Numbered from the stretch's first letter, positions 34,459 through 45,314 are shown. The stretch is 64,000 bases of DNA from Streptomyces canus (GCF_030815415.1 NZ_JAUSWW010000001.1:1674001-1738000), one strand, 5' to 3'. Made by a program: numbers and translations. Notes: generated by a model from the letters alone, not told the origin.

Positions 34459-35976
34459 CTACCACTTGCCGGGCGCGTAGTCCTTCAGGAAGACGCCGTA
34501 CAGGTCCTCGCCCGCCTCACCGCGCACGACCGGGTCGTAGACGCGGGCCGCGCCGTCGACCAGGTCGAGGGGGGCGTGGAAGCCCTCCTCCGCGAGGCGC
34601 AGCTTGTCGTAGTGGGGGCGCTCGTCGGTGATCCAGCCGGTGTCGACGGACGTCATGAGGATGCCGTCGCTCTGGAACATCTCCTGGGCGCTGGTCCGGG
34701 TGACCATGTTCATCGCGGCCTTGGCGGCGTTGGTGTTGGGGTGGCCCGCGCCCTTGTAGCCGCGGCCGAAGACGCCTTCCATCGCCGAGACGTTGACGAC
34801 GTAGGCGCGGCCGCTCGCCGCCTTCTTCGCCGCCTCGGCCATCGCCGGGCGGAGCTTGCTGATGAGGATGAACGGCGCCGTGTAGTTGCACAGCTGGGTC
34901 TCGAGGAGTTCCACCGGGGAGATCTGCTCGATGGTCTGCACCCAGGTGTTGGTGTCGACGACGTCCGGGACGAGGCCGCCGGCGTCGATGGCGGTGCCGT
35001 CCAGGTGCCGGGCGACGCTGGCGTTGCCGGCGACCAGGGCGAGGTCGGCGACCTGCTGGGCGTCGAGGCCGCTGATGCCGGCCGGCAGCGCGGCGAGGCC
35101 GTCCACGGCGCCGGAGCCGAAGGCGCCGATGACATGGTGGGCGGGCAGCTCACCGGCGGGCAGCGGGGCGCTCTCGCCGTCGACCAGGGCGGCGTAGGCG
35201 GAGGGCAGGCGGCGTACGGTCTGTGTCGCGTTGTTGATCAGGATGTCCAGCGGGCCCGCCTCGGCGACCTGGTCGGCGAGGGCCACGGCCTGGGCCGGGT
35301 CGCGCAGGTCGATGCCGACGACCTCCAGGCGGTGGATCCAGTCCGCGGAGTCGTCCATGGCCTTGAAGCGGCGGATGGCGTCCTTGGGGAAGCGCGTGGT
35401 GACCGTGGTGTGCGCGCCGTCGCGCAGCAGCCTGAGCGCGATGTACATGCCAATCTTGGCGCGGCCGCCGGTGAGCAGGGCGCGCTTGCCGGTGAGGTCG
35501 GCGCGGACGTCTCGCTTGTCCCGGTTCAGGGTGGCGCAGTCCGGACAGAGCTGGTGGTAGAAGTAGTCGACTTCCACATACCGGGTCTTGCAGGTGTAGC
35601 AGGAGCGCGGGCGCTGGAGTATCCCGGCGATCCTCCCGGCCTCGGTGACCGACTGCGGCAGGATGCCCTCGGTCTCGTCGTCGATGCGCTGGGCGGAGCC
35701 GGTCGCCGTGGCCTCGGTGACCGTCTTGTCGTGCGCGGTCTTGGCGGCCCTGCGCTCCTGGCGGCGGCGCTGCTTGACGGTGCGGTAGACGCCGGCGGTG
35801 GCCCGGCGCACGGCGATGGCGTCCGGGTGGTCGACCTCCAGCTTGTCCAGCTCGTCGAGCACGCCGAGGCAGACGGCCAGTCGCTCCGGGTCGATACCGG
35901 GGCCGTACACGACCTCGTCACCGGGCTCGTGGACGACCTCGTCCGTGGTCGCCGGGCCTTCCTCTGTCACCGTCAT
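34459..35976 (-). CDS. SDR-domain protein with N-terminal zinc-ribbon region
   Basis: A 505-aa protein. The first ~110 residues are charged and helical. Then comes a four-Cys zinc ribbon, SCYTCKTRYVEVDYFYHQLCPDC (near residues 118-140). An extended SDR follows (TGGRAKIGMYIALRLL near 160, NNATQTVRRLP, VVNVSAMEGVFGRGYKG, NTNAAKAAMNMVTRTSAQE). The usual YxxxK catalytic Tyr is replaced by HPNTNAAK. A long insertion (about 270-355) separates the Rossmann halves. The start is ATG 35976, after AAGGAA; GTG 36000 is an alternative. Function is unknown. Confidence 0.82.
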   Translation of the reverse strand: MTVTEEGPATTDEVVHEPGDEVVYGPGIDPERLAVCLGVLDELDKLEVDHPDAIAVRRATAGVYRTVKQRRRQERRAAKTAHDKTVTEATATGSAQRIDDETEGILPQSVTEAGRIAGILQRPRSCYTCKTRYVEVDYFYHQLCPDCATLNRDKRDVRADLTGKRALLTGGRAKIGMYIALRLLRDGAHTTVTTRFPKDAIRRFKAMDDSADWIHRLEVVGIDLRDPAQAVALADQVAEAGPLDILINNATQTVRRLPSAYAALVDGESAPLPAGELPAHHVIGAFGSGAVDGLAALPAGISGLDAQQVADLALVAGNASVARHLDGTAIDAGGLVPDVVDTNTWVQTIEQISPVELLETQLCNYTAPFILISKLRPAMAEAAKKAASGRAYVVNVSAMEGVFGRGYKGAGHPNTNAAKAAMNMVTRTSAQEMFQSDGILMTSVDTGWITDERPHYDKLRLAEEGFHAPLDLVDGAARVYDPVVRGEAGEDLYGVFLKDYAPGKW

Positions 35977-36080
35977 CGCGCTGCCGTTTCCTTGGCTCAC
36001 CGTGCGGCGCTCCGACCGCGTCCGCTTTCGAACAGGGAATTCTACGGAGCGCCGGGCCGGTCCTCCAAAAACGGGGACGG

Positions 36081-37400
36081 TCAAGCCTCGCAGGCGGTGA
36101 TGAGCGTCTCCACCTCCGCGGTGATCGCCTTGGCCAGGACGTCGAGGTCCGGTACCGCCTCGGCGTCGGCGACGAGGCCGTAGTGGACCTGCCCGCGGTA
36201 CGTCGAGACGGCGACCGCGAGGGACTGGCCGCGGGCCAGCGGCGCGAAGGGGAAGACCTCCGTGACCACGTTGCCGCCGAGCTTCAGGCCGATGCCGGGC
36301 AGGGGGACGCTGGTGACGAGGATGTCGAACCAGAGCCGGGCGGCCTGGCTCACCAGCGGCCCGCCGAGGCGGTGCCCCAGCGCGGGGACGTGGTCCGCGA
36401 GCAGGGCGACCGCGCCCGCGCCCCGGTTGGGCCCCGCGTCCTTGTTGCGGTCCATCGCCGTGCGGACCGTCTGGAGGCGGGCGAGCGGGTCGGGGTCGTC
36501 GACCGGAAGCCGCATCAGGTAGCCGGAGAGCCGGTTGCCCTGGGGGTGCGCGGTGCGCGGGCGGCGCCTGGAGACCGGGATCAGGGCACGGGGCGCGACG
36601 CCCTCGCTGCCGTCGCCGCGCTCGTCCAGCCAGCGGCGCAGGGCGCCGGCGACGACCGCGATCAGGACGTCGTTGACGGTGCCGCCCTGGGCCTTGCGGA
36701 CCCGGTGCACGTCGTCGAGGTCCACGACGACTCCCGCCGTACGGCGGGTTCCGCTCGGCTCGGAGGTCAGTGCGGAGGACGAGCGCACCCCGACGGTGGA
36801 CAGGGCGACGGACGCGCCGATGTCGAGGGCGCGGCCCACGTCCGAGACGGTGTCCTTGATGAACCCCCGCAGCTTGCGCACGTCGGGGAAGAAGCCCTTC
36901 GCGGGCTCCTCGGGACGCGGCTTGCGGGCCGGCAGGTCCATCGGGTCGAGGATGGCGGCCGCGAGGGTCAGCGCGCGCAGTCCGTCGGCCAGGGCGTGGT
37001 GGAACTTGAAGAGCACGGCGAAGGAGCAGCCGTCCTCCCCGGGGAGGACATGGGCCTCCCACGGCGGGCGGCCCCGCTCCAGCGGACGCTCCATGAGCCG
37101 CCCGGCCACCGCGTGGAAGTCGGCGGTGGGCGCGTGCAGCCGGACATGGTCCAGGGGGTCGAAGTCGGGGGCGGGCTCGCGCGTGGCGCCCCCGAAGGCC
37201 AGTGGCTGCCAGACGTCCCGGATCCGCATCCGCAGCCCCGGCACGGCCGCCGCCCGCGCGGCGAGCAGGTCGGCCGCGTGGGCCCCCGCGGCGGGCGAGC
37301 AGGCCGAGAAGACGCCGAGGGCGCCCAGGTGCATGGGGTGTTCCGGGGACTCGATGTTCCAGAAAGCCAGGTCGAGAGGGGCGAGCAGGTCAGAATTCAA
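36081..37400 (-). CDS. Wax ester synthase / diacylglycerol acyltransferase (WS/DGAT)
   Basis: A 439-aa protein with the condensing-enzyme motif HHALADG (near residue 133), the opening PLDLAFWNIESPEHPMHLGAL, and the conserved C-terminal NVPLP-like segment here reading TSVPLPGIGLKLGG. Family members esterify acyl-CoA to long alcohols or diacylglycerol, making storage lipid; Streptomyces store triacylglycerol. The length is standard (430-470 aa). The region upstream (37401-37548) separates it from glgC. It stands as a single gene near the glycogen genes, so storage functions cluster here. Confidence 0.9.
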   Translation of the reverse strand: MNSDLLAPLDLAFWNIESPEHPMHLGALGVFSACSPAAGAHAADLLAARAAAVPGLRMRIRDVWQPLAFGGATREPAPDFDPLDHVRLHAPTADFHAVAGRLMERPLERGRPPWEAHVLPGEDGCSFAVLFKFHHALADGLRALTLAAAILDPMDLPARKPRPEEPAKGFFPDVRKLRGFIKDTVSDVGRALDIGASVALSTVGVRSSSALTSEPSGTRRTAGVVVDLDDVHRVRKAQGGTVNDVLIAVVAGALRRWLDERGDGSEGVAPRALIPVSRRRPRTAHPQGNRLSGYLMRLPVDDPDPLARLQTVRTAMDRNKDAGPNRGAGAVALLADHVPALGHRLGGPLVSQAARLWFDILVTSVPLPGIGLKLGGNVVTEVFPFAPLARGQSLAVAVSTYRGQVHYGLVADAEAVPDLDVLAKAITAEVETLITACEA

Positions 37401-37548
37401 TGGCTTGCCTCGCGTCGACGACGGGTGGGCAAGCAGTCAATCGTCCACACGCGATTACGGTCAAGTACGATCGAGCTACGCACAGTTAACAGCAGATTAA
37501 GTCCAGCCATGGGCGCCCCAGCAGCCACAGGGCGCCCTTCACTGTGTC

Positions 37549-38769
37549 TCAGGGCACCTGCTGGCCCTTCCCGAGCGCGATCACGCCCCCCTTGGAGACG
37601 GTGTAGAGCTCCGCGTCCCGCCCCGGATTCACCCCGATCGTCGCACCCGGCGGCACCTCGACGTTCTTGTCGAGGACGGCACCGCGCACCACCGCGCCCC
37701 GGCCTATGTGGACGTTGTCGTGCAGGATCGAGCCCTGGACCACCGCCCCCGGGTCCACCCTGACGCCCGGCGACAGAATCGACCGCGTGACCTGACCGCG
37801 GATCAGGCAGCCCGCACTGATGATCGACTCGCTGGCCATGCCGCCCGCGTTGAACCGGGCCGGCGAGAGCTGGCCTGAGTGGGTGTAGATGGGCCACTGC
37901 CGGTTGTAGAGGTTGAACGCGGGGCGCTCGGCGATGAGGTCCATATGGGCGTCGTAGTAGGCGTCCAGGGTGCCGACATCACGCCAGTAGCCCTGGTCGC
38001 GGGTCGTCTCACCGGGCACATGGTTCAGGCTGAAGTCGTACAGCTGTGCCTCACCCCGGTCGGTGAGCTGGGGCAGGATCGAGCCGCCCATGTCGTGCAC
38101 CGAGTTCTCGTCCTCGGCGTCCCGCTGCAGCGCCTCTATCAGGGCCTTGGTGGTGAAGATGTAGTTGCCCATCGAGGCGAAGACGCACTCCGGGTCGTCC
38201 GCGAGACCGGGCGGGTCGGCGGGCTTCTCCAGGAAGCGCTCCACGGTCAGCCCGTCCGACCCCGGCGTGATCACACCGAACTGCGAGGACTCCGAGCGCG
38301 GCACCCGGATGCCGGCCACCGTCACGCCCGCCCCGCTCTCGATGTGCTGGGTGAGCATCTGCCGCGGGTCCATCCGGTACACATGGTCCGCGCCGAACAC
38401 CACGACGTACTCGGGCTCCTCGTCATGCACGAGGTTCAGCGACTGCAGGATGGCGTCGGCGCTGCCCAGGTACCAGCGCGGGCCGAGCCGCTGCTGGGCC
38501 GGGACCGGGGTGACGTAGTTGCCGAGCAGGCTCGACATCCGCCAGGTCGTGGTGATGTGCCGGTCCAGCGAGTGCGACTTGTACTGCGTCAGGACACAGA
38601 TGCGCAGGATGTCGCCGTTCACGAGGTTGGAGAGGACGAAATCGACCAGGCGATACGTTCCTCCGAAAGTGACCGCTGGTTTCGCGCGGTCCGCGGTCAG
38701 GGGCATCAGGCGTTTGCCTTCTCCGCCCGCCAATACGATGCCGAGCACCGAAGGTCCGCCACGACGCAT
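37549..38769 (-). CDS. glgC: Glucose-1-phosphate adenylyltransferase
   Basis: A 406-aa ADP-glucose pyrophosphorylase. The nucleotide loop is [25 protein letters not shown] (residue 9 on), [13 protein letters not shown] holds the metal Asp, and the sugar-phosphate site includes [10 protein letters not shown] left-handed beta-helix follows at about residues 290-400 with hexapeptide repeats. It supplies ADP-glucose for glycogen or maltose-1-phosphate synthesis. The start is ATG 38769 after GGGGAG. It lies 48 bp downstream of glgA in the same direction, likely one transcript. Confidence 0.95.
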   Translation of the reverse strand: MRRGGPSVLGIVLAGGEGKRLMPLTADRAKPAVTFGGTYRLVDFVLSNLVNGDILRICVLTQYKSHSLDRHITTTWRMSSLLGNYVTPVPAQQRLGPRWYLGSADAILQSLNLVHDEEPEYVVVFGADHVYRMDPRQMLTQHIESGAGVTVAGIRVPRSESSQFGVITPGSDGLTVERFLEKPADPPGLADDPECVFASMGNYIFTTKALIEALQRDAEDENSVHDMGGSILPQLTDRGEAQLYDFSLNHVPGETTRDQGYWRDVGTLDAYYDAHMDLIAERPAFNLYNRQWPIYTHSGQLSPARFNAGGMASESIISAGCLIRGQVTRSILSPGVRVDPGAVVQGSILHDNVHIGRGAVVRGAVLDKNVEVPPGATIGVNPGRDAELYTVSKGGVIALGKGQQVP

Positions 38770-38817
38770 GGCCGCTCCCCTCACCCTGATTGACCCATGC
38801 CTGCCCTGGACCGGCCT

Positions 38818-39972
38818 CTAGTACGCCTGTTTGAGGATCTCCTCATAGAGCCGCACCGTCCGCCGCGCCACCGCGTCCCAGCCGAACTCGCCCACGGCGC
38901 GCTCCCGCCCCGCCTCGCCCATCCGCCGGGCGCCCTCCGGATCACCGAGGACCGAGTCCAGCGCACGTGCCAGCGCGGGCTCGAAATCGTCGTCCACCCG
39001 GACGAGCACACCGGTCTTGCCGTCCTCGACGACCTCCGGGATGCCACCGATCTGCGAGGCCACCACGGGGGTTCCGCACGCCATGGCCTCCAGGTTGACG
39101 ATACCGAGAGGTTCGTACACCGAAGGGCAGACGAACACGGCGGCGTGTGTGAGGAGTTGGATCACATCCGGACGCGGCAGCATCTGCGGGATCCAGTGGA
39201 CGCCCTCGCGGACGCTGCTCAGCTCCTGGAACAGCTCGCGGAACTCGCGGTCGATCTCCGGGGTGTCGGGCGCCCCGGCGCACAGCACGACCTGAGCGGC
39301 CGGATCGATGTCCCGTACCGCGCGCAGCAGATGGGGCACGCCCTTCTGCCGGGTGATGCGGCCGACGAAGAGCACGAAGGGACGGTCCGGGTCGACGCCG
39401 ATGCGGGTGAGGGCCTCGGTGCCGTGGTCGGGCCGGTAGAGCGCGGTGTCGATGCCGTTGTGCACGACGTGCACCCGGGCCGGGTCCAGGGCCGGGTAGC
39501 AGGCGAGGATGTCCTCGCGCATCGCTCCCGACACGGCGATCACCGCGTCGGCGGACTCGATCGCGGTGCGCTCGGCCCAGCTCGACAGGGCGTACCCGCC
39601 GCCGAGCTGCTCGGCCTTCCAGGGGCGCAGCGGCTCCAGTGAGTGGGCGGTCATCACGTGCGGGATGCCGTACAGCAGCTTGCCGAGGTGGCCGGCGAGG
39701 TTGGCGTACCAGGTGTGCGAGTGGACGAGTTCGCGGCCTTCGAGGCCCGCGGTCATCGCGAGGTCCACGGAGAAGGTGCGCAGTGCGTCGTTGGCGGTGT
39801 CCAGGACGGGCCAGGGGCGATGGCGTGCGACGCCCTCCGCGCGGCCCTCGCCCCAGCAGTGCACGTCGAGGTCGATCAGGGAGCTCAACTCCCGGGCGAG
39901 GAACTCGACATGGACGCCCGCGCCGCCGTACACATCCGGCGGGTACTCCCGGGTCAGCAGTCCCACTCGCAC
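38818..39972 (-). CDS. glgA: Actinobacterial glycogen synthase (GT4; GlgA/GlgM type)
   Basis: A 384-aa GT-B glycosyltransferase of the GT4 group, as in actinobacteria. It opens RVGLLTREYPPDVYGGAGVHVEFLARELS, has the linker-region HNGIDTALY, the donor-binding FVGRITRQKGVPHLL, and the E-x7-E motif in PSVYEPLGIVNLEAMACGTPVVAS. The mycobacterial relative GlgM makes maltose-1-phosphate from ADP-glucose, so either that or chain elongation is possible. The start is GTG 39972 with AGGGGG upstream. It precedes glgC. Confidence 0.92.
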   Translation of the reverse strand: MRVGLLTREYPPDVYGGAGVHVEFLARELSSLIDLDVHCWGEGRAEGVARHRPWPVLDTANDALRTFSVDLAMTAGLEGRELVHSHTWYANLAGHLGKLLYGIPHVMTAHSLEPLRPWKAEQLGGGYALSSWAERTAIESADAVIAVSGAMREDILACYPALDPARVHVVHNGIDTALYRPDHGTEALTRIGVDPDRPFVLFVGRITRQKGVPHLLRAVRDIDPAAQVVLCAGAPDTPEIDREFRELFQELSSVREGVHWIPQMLPRPDVIQLLTHAAVFVCPSVYEPLGIVNLEAMACGTPVVASQIGGIPEVVEDGKTGVLVRVDDDFEPALARALDSVLGDPEGARRMGEAGRERAVGEFGWDAVARRTVRLYEEILKQAY

Positions 39973-40012
39973 CCGGAACCCCCTGATCTCAGCGGCTGAT
40001 TGCTCTTCATGG

Positions 40013-40744
40013 TCACCCAGATGCGGCGCCCGGGGAAGACCGCGGGGGCCGTGTGAAGCAACAGTCCCCGCAGACGCCCCCGCCGGGCACGCGGTAGTAG
40101 AGGCAGCAGCTGCGCCGCCGGAGGGTGCCCGCGTCGAGCGTTCCGGCGAGACCGGGGTGGGTGAGGAGTTCCGCGAGCAGGGCGCGGGTGCGGGCGACGG
40201 CTTCGGGACGGCCGTTCGCCCGCGCCCATCCCGCCAGCTGCCGGGCGGCGCCGGCCAGCGCGGAGGCCGCGTTGCCGCGCAGCAGACCGGCCGCGACCCC
40301 GTGCCGGGTGCGCAGCGCCTCCGCCAGCGGTTCGAGGTGGCCCACGAGGACGGCGTCCGCGAGGCTCGCGGCGTCCCCGGGCAGCGGGCGGACCTCGCAG
40401 AGCCACAGGTCGTCGGGGGCGCTGCCGTCGGCGTCCCAGCGCACGAGCCGGGCGTCCAGGTCGGGAATGCGGCCGTACAGGACGGCACAGCCGAGCGCCG
40501 CCGACCACAGCCGGGACGCGAGTCCCTGGTGGGCGAGCGAGGCGGCGACGCGCGACTCGGGGGCGCTCAGCAGGTCGGAGACCTTTTGGATACGGAAAGT
40601 CATGGAATTTCCGTAAACATCACACTTTCCATCTTCGTACGTCTGAGCTAGCGTCGGCAGTGTTGAACGCGGCGCTGCACCCGTGCGTAGGGGAAAGAAG
40701 CCGCCGAGCGGGCGGAGCGCGGCGAGATCGGCGTCGAGGTCCAC
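40013..40744 (-). CDS. FhuF-type ferric reductase-like [2Fe-2S] protein
   Basis: A 243-aa protein with a C-terminal iron-sulfur motif C-C-x10-C-x2-C (SCCLYYRVPGGGVCGDC, near residues 212-228), the FhuF ligand set. The body (RVAASLAHQGLASRLWSAALGCAVLYGRIPDL) matches the IucA/FhuF-like reductase domain. Such proteins reduce siderophore-bound Fe(III) in the cytoplasm. The start is uncertain: GTG 40744 keeps the conserved LAALRPLGGFF segment but has a weak ribosome site. No siderophore gene or obvious iron box is nearby. Confidence 0.8.
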   Translation of the reverse strand: MDLDADLAALRPLGGFFPLRTGAAPRSTLPTLAQTYEDGKCDVYGNSMTFRIQKVSDLLSAPESRVAASLAHQGLASRLWSAALGCAVLYGRIPDLDARLVRWDADGSAPDDLWLCEVRPLPGDAASLADAVLVGHLEPLAEALRTRHGVAAGLLRGNAASALAGAARQLAGWARANGRPEAVARTRALLAELLTHPGLAGTLDAGTLRRRSCCLYYRVPGGGVCGDCCFTRPPRSSPGAASG

Positions 40745-40764
40745 GAAGAGCAGTAGTACCAAGG

Positions 40765-40782
40765 CCCCTAGGGGGTGCCCCC
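40765..40782. repeat. Nested GC palindromes upstream of the FhuF-like gene
   Basis: CCCCTAGGGG (40765-40774) is a perfect palindrome overlapping GGGGGTGCCCCC (40771-40782). The rest of the 228-nt gap to the DMT gene shows no gene. It carries a GAGGAG ribosome site just before 40973. Confidence 0.45.
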
Positions 40783-40972
40783 AGCGGGGCTCTGCGTGGT
40801 GTCACCCACCTTGGGGAGGACACGCCCTCCGTAGTACTCCATCGGCAGTAGGACCCATTGCCTGCTCAGGTACGACGACGGGAATGGCTTTTCGCGGCAT
40901 CGTGTTGCACATGGAAGCCGACCGTTCGCCGCGCCGGGGCCATCGCCCCCGCCTCTCGCAGAGGAGCAGCTC

Positions 40973-42133
40973 ATGAGCGCCCTCGCGTTGTCCGTGGTCC
41001 TGTCGCTCGTTTCCGCCGTCGCGTACGCCGGTGGGGCGATCGTCCAGGAGCAGGTCGCGGTGTCCTCCCCCGAGCAGCAGTTCGCGCCCCTGCGGCGGGC
41101 GAGCTGGTGGGCGGCGGTCGCGCTGAACGGTCTGGGCGGACTGCTGCACGTGGTGGCGCTGGCGTACGGACCGCTGAGCCTGGTGCAGCCGCTGGGCGCC
41201 CTGACCATCGTGTTCGCCCTGCCCATGGCGGCGCTGTTCGTGCGCCGCAAGGCCGGGGCGACGGCCTGGCGCGGCGCGATCATGTCGACCGTGGGTCTGG
41301 CCGGTCTGCTCTCCCTGGTCGGCACGTCCGACGCACAGTCGCTGGGCACGACGCAGCGGGTGGCGGTCGCCACGGCCACCGGTCTCGCCGTCGTCGCGCT
41401 GATGATCGCGGGCCGGGCGGCCCACCGGCATCCGGCGGTGCGCAGCATCCTGCTCGCCACCGCGTCCGGCATCGCGTTCGGCATGTCCTCGGTCTTCACC
41501 AAGACCGTCGCGGTCGACTGGACCGGCGGTGTGTCCACGGCGGACGTGCCCTCCCTGGCCGTGATCGGCGTCCTGGCCACGGCCGGTGTGCTGCTCTCCC
41601 AGGCCTCCTACCGCGGTGCCGGTCTCGCGGCCCCGCTGGCGACCCTCACGGTCGTGAACCCGGTGGCCGCCGCCGCGGTCGGCATCACGATGTTCGGTGA
41701 GACGTTCCGCTACGGCACCACGGGCACCGTGCTCGCCCTGGGCTGCGCCGTGGTGACGGCGGGCGGTCTGATCCTGCTGACGACCGAACGGCTCGCACGC
41801 ACCGAGACGCCGGCACTGCCCGAGCCCGCCGCGGCGCTGCCCGAGCCCGCCGCGAGGGTGAGCGTGCCGACCGCCAGGGTGAGCGTGCCGGAGGCCGTCT
41901 CCGCCCAGAAGCTGCTGGCCGGCCTGGCCGAGCCCGTCACCGCCGAGCAGCTCCTCGCCTGCCTCCCCGAGCAGTCGGCGGTCCGGGAGGAGGTCCTGGT
42001 CCCGGAGTCGGTCCAGGACCTCGCGCCGCAGGACCCCGACGACGCCCCGCTCTTCCTCTACGGCCCGCTCTACGGCGCGTCGTACGTCCCGATGCCGGTC
42101 CCGAGCCGCCATCGCATGCGTGTCAAATCCTGA
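40973..42133 (+). CDS. DMT-family (EamA/NIPA-like) transporter with long C-terminal tail
   Basis: A 386-aa protein. About nine hydrophobic helices span residues 1-275 (VVLSLVSAVAYAGGAIVQEQ, LVQPLGALTIVFALPMAALFV, AAPLATLTVVNPVAAAAVGITMFGE). A ~110-residue soluble tail follows, with internal duplications (LPEPAAALPEPAA, ARVSVPTARVSVPEA) and acidic stretches. The core resembles DMT/magnesium-transporter-like proteins. The substrate is unknown. The tail repeats look like recent slippage duplications. The start ATG 40973 follows GAGGAG. Confidence 0.83.
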   Translation: MSALALSVVLSLVSAVAYAGGAIVQEQVAVSSPEQQFAPLRRASWWAAVALNGLGGLLHVVALAYGPLSLVQPLGALTIVFALPMAALFVRRKAGATAWRGAIMSTVGLAGLLSLVGTSDAQSLGTTQRVAVATATGLAVVALMIAGRAAHRHPAVRSILLATASGIAFGMSSVFTKTVAVDWTGGVSTADVPSLAVIGVLATAGVLLSQASYRGAGLAAPLATLTVVNPVAAAAVGITMFGETFRYGTTGTVLALGCAVVTAGGLILLTTERLARTETPALPEPAAALPEPAARVSVPTARVSVPEAVSAQKLLAGLAEPVTAEQLLACLPEQSAVREEVLVPESVQDLAPQDPDDAPLFLYGPLYGASYVPMPVPSRHRMRVKS

Positions 42134-42161
42134 CCGCACGCGACCGCGTCCCCGACAGACC

Positions 42162-43304
<1,143 letters not shown>

Positions 43305-43560
43305 TCAGGAGGGCCAAAAGTAAGCGCCCCGAACAGGCCATGACAAGACGGCAATCAGCCGCCCTGCACCGCGAACGACCAGGAACGCGCCGCGCTTTCA
43401 CCACGGCTGAGGCGGACGGGGCCGTCGTCCGTATCTGCGTACGTCACGCCCGGCACCCCGGACATGCGCTCGGCACAGCGGCACGTCAGGATGGCCGGTG
43501 GGGCGATACTGACGTGCACGACCGGCACCACCGATACCGGATCCTTTAGGAGCCAACCGA

Positions 43561-45000
43561 ATGAGCAATACAGCCCAGATCGGCGTCACCGGACTCGCGG
43601 TCATGGGCCGCAATCTCGCCCGGAACTTCGCGCGCAACGGCTACACGGTCGCGTTGCACAACCGGACGGCGGCGCGTACGCACGCCCTGGTCGAGGAGTT
43701 CGGGGACGAGGGCGACTTCATCGCGGCGGAGACCGCCAAGGAGTTCGTGGCGGCACTGGAGCGGCCGCGCCGGCTGGTCATCATGGTGAAGGCCGGCGAT
43801 CCGACGGATGCGGTGATCGACGAGTTCGCGCCGCTCCTGGAGCCCGGCGACATGATCATCGACGGTGGCAACGCGCACTTCGCGGACACCCGCCGCCGTG
43901 AGAAGGCGCTGCGCGAGCAGGGCATCCACTTCGTCGGCATGGGCGTCTCCGGCGGCGAGGAGGGCGCGCTCAACGGACCGAGCATCATGCCGGGCGGCCC
44001 GAAGGAGTCGTACGACTCGCTCGGACCCATGCTGGAGAAGATCTCCGCGAAGGCGGTCGACGGTGCGCCGTGTGTGACGCACGTCGGTCCGGACGGCGCG
44101 GGGCACTTCGTGAAGATGGTGCACAACGGCATCGAGTACGCCGACATGCAGCTGATCGGCGAGGCGTACCAGCTGCTCCGCGATGTCGCCGGGTACTCGC
44201 CCGCGCAGATCGCGGACATCTTCCGGACCTGGAACACGGGCCGGCTGGACTCCTACCTGATCGAGATCACCGCCGAGGTGCTGTCCCACGTGGACGCGGC
44301 GACCGGCAAGCCCTTCGTGGACGTGGTCGTGGACCAGGCGGAGCAGAAGGGCACCGGGCGGTGGACGGTGCAGATCGCCCTCGACCTCGGCGTCCCGGTC
44401 TCCGGCATCGCCGAGGCGGTCTTCGCCCGGTCGCTCTCCGGGCACGCCGAACTGCGGGAGGCCTCGCGGGGCCTGGCGGGGCCCACGGCGACCGCGCTGA
44501 GCGAGGCGGAGGCCGGCGCGTTCGCCGACCGTGTCGAGCAGGCCCTGTACGCCTCGAAGATCGTGTCGTACACACAGGGCTTCCACGAGATCGCGGCCGC
44601 CCGCGAGGAGTACGCGTGGGACATCGACCTCGGTGCGGTGTCCGCCATCTGGCGCGGTGGGTGCATCATTCGCGCCGCGTTCCTGGACCGGATCCGGGCC
44701 GCGTACGACACGCGGGCCGATCTGCCGAGTCTGCTGTCCGACGAGACGTTCGCCCGGGAGATCGCCGACGCGCAGGACGACTGGCGTGAGGTGATCGTCG
44801 CGGCGACCCGGCAGGGCGTGCCTACACCGGGCTTCTCGGCGGCGCTGGCGTACTACGACGGGCTGCGTTCCGAGCGGTTGCCCGCGGCGCTGACGCAGGG
44901 GCAGCGGGACTTCTTCGGGGCGCACACGTATCGGAGGGTGGACCAGGAGGGGTCGTTCCACACGCTGTGGGGCGGGGACCGGTCCGAGGTGTCCGCGTAG
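43561..45000 (+). CDS. gnd: 6-phosphogluconate dehydrogenase, decarboxylating
   Basis: A 479-aa full-length enzyme. The Rossmann start is IGVTGLAVMGRNLARNFARNG, with NR after beta2 (LHNRTAART) indicating NADP. MVKAG, GGNAHF and the signature GVSGGEEGALNGPSIMPGG follow. The catalytic Lys and Asn are in GHFVKMVHNGIEYADMQ. It oxidises 6-phosphogluconate to ribulose-5-phosphate. The start is ATG 43561 with TAGGAG upstream. The 277-nt gap before it (43284-43560) contains both divergent promoters; GATACT near 43505 is a possible -10. It is followed by a strong terminator. Confidence 0.96.
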   Translation: MSNTAQIGVTGLAVMGRNLARNFARNGYTVALHNRTAARTHALVEEFGDEGDFIAAETAKEFVAALERPRRLVIMVKAGDPTDAVIDEFAPLLEPGDMIIDGGNAHFADTRRREKALREQGIHFVGMGVSGGEEGALNGPSIMPGGPKESYDSLGPMLEKISAKAVDGAPCVTHVGPDGAGHFVKMVHNGIEYADMQLIGEAYQLLRDVAGYSPAQIADIFRTWNTGRLDSYLIEITAEVLSHVDAATGKPFVDVVVDQAEQKGTGRWTVQIALDLGVPVSGIAEAVFARSLSGHAELREASRGLAGPTATALSEAEAGAFADRVEQALYASKIVSYTQGFHEIAAAREEYAWDIDLGAVSAIWRGGCIIRAAFLDRIRAAYDTRADLPSLLSDETFAREIADAQDDWREVIVAATRQGVPTPGFSAALAYYDGLRSERLPAALTQGQRDFFGAHTYRRVDQEGSFHTLWGGDRSEVSA

Positions 45001-45091
45001 TGGGGTGAGTGCGGGCCGGTGGGGGGCTGCTCGCGCCCACGCGGCGGAGCCGCACATCAGATACAGCCCCTCGCCCCTGTGGACACACCCG

Positions 45092-45123
45092 GGTGGGCGG
45101 CGTTTTCACGCCGCCCACCTTTT
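45092..45123 (+). terminator. Strong Rho-independent terminator after gnd
   Basis: GGTGGGCGGCG (45092-45102), loop TTTTCA and CGCCGCCCACC (45109-45119) form a perfect 11-bp stem followed by TTTTGTGTT. The A-run it presents to the opposite strand lets it serve the convergent proline-rich gene too. Confidence 0.9.
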
Positions 45124-45128
45124 GTGTT

Positions 45129-45314
45129 CTACGAGAGCGGAGGTCCCGGCTCGGGATTCGGTACCGGCTCCGGGCCCGGGGGGACCGGGGACGGTGGTGT
45201 GGGGTCAGGGGTCGGGACCGGGCCCGGTGCCGGAGGGGTCGGCTGCGGTGGGGGGTCCGGTTGAGGGCCCGGGGTCGGGCCCGGGTGGACGGGGTCCGGG
45301 AACGGGTTGGTCAT
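45129..45314 (-). CDS. 61-aa proline-rich small protein
   Basis: A Pro/Asp/Thr/Glu-rich peptide (MTNPFPDPVHPGPTPGPQ then repeated PxP and PDP units) with no Cys, aromatic core or signal. The start ATG 45314 (or 45317) has GGAGG at correct spacing, which supports translation. It is probably unstructured; the role is unknown. The longer upstream frame would overlap the acetyltransferase gene and is not credible. It ends 5 bp before the gnd terminator. Confidence 0.6.
   Translation of the reverse strand: MTNPFPDPVHPGPTPGPQPDPPPQPTPPAPGPVPTPDPTPPSPVPPGPEPVPNPEPGPPLS

Noticed and set aside
40603..40972. Iron-box (DmdR/IdeR-type) operator for the FhuF-like gene
   Set aside because: No TTAGGTTAGG-like dyad is present; only GC palindromes of the interspersed type were seen.
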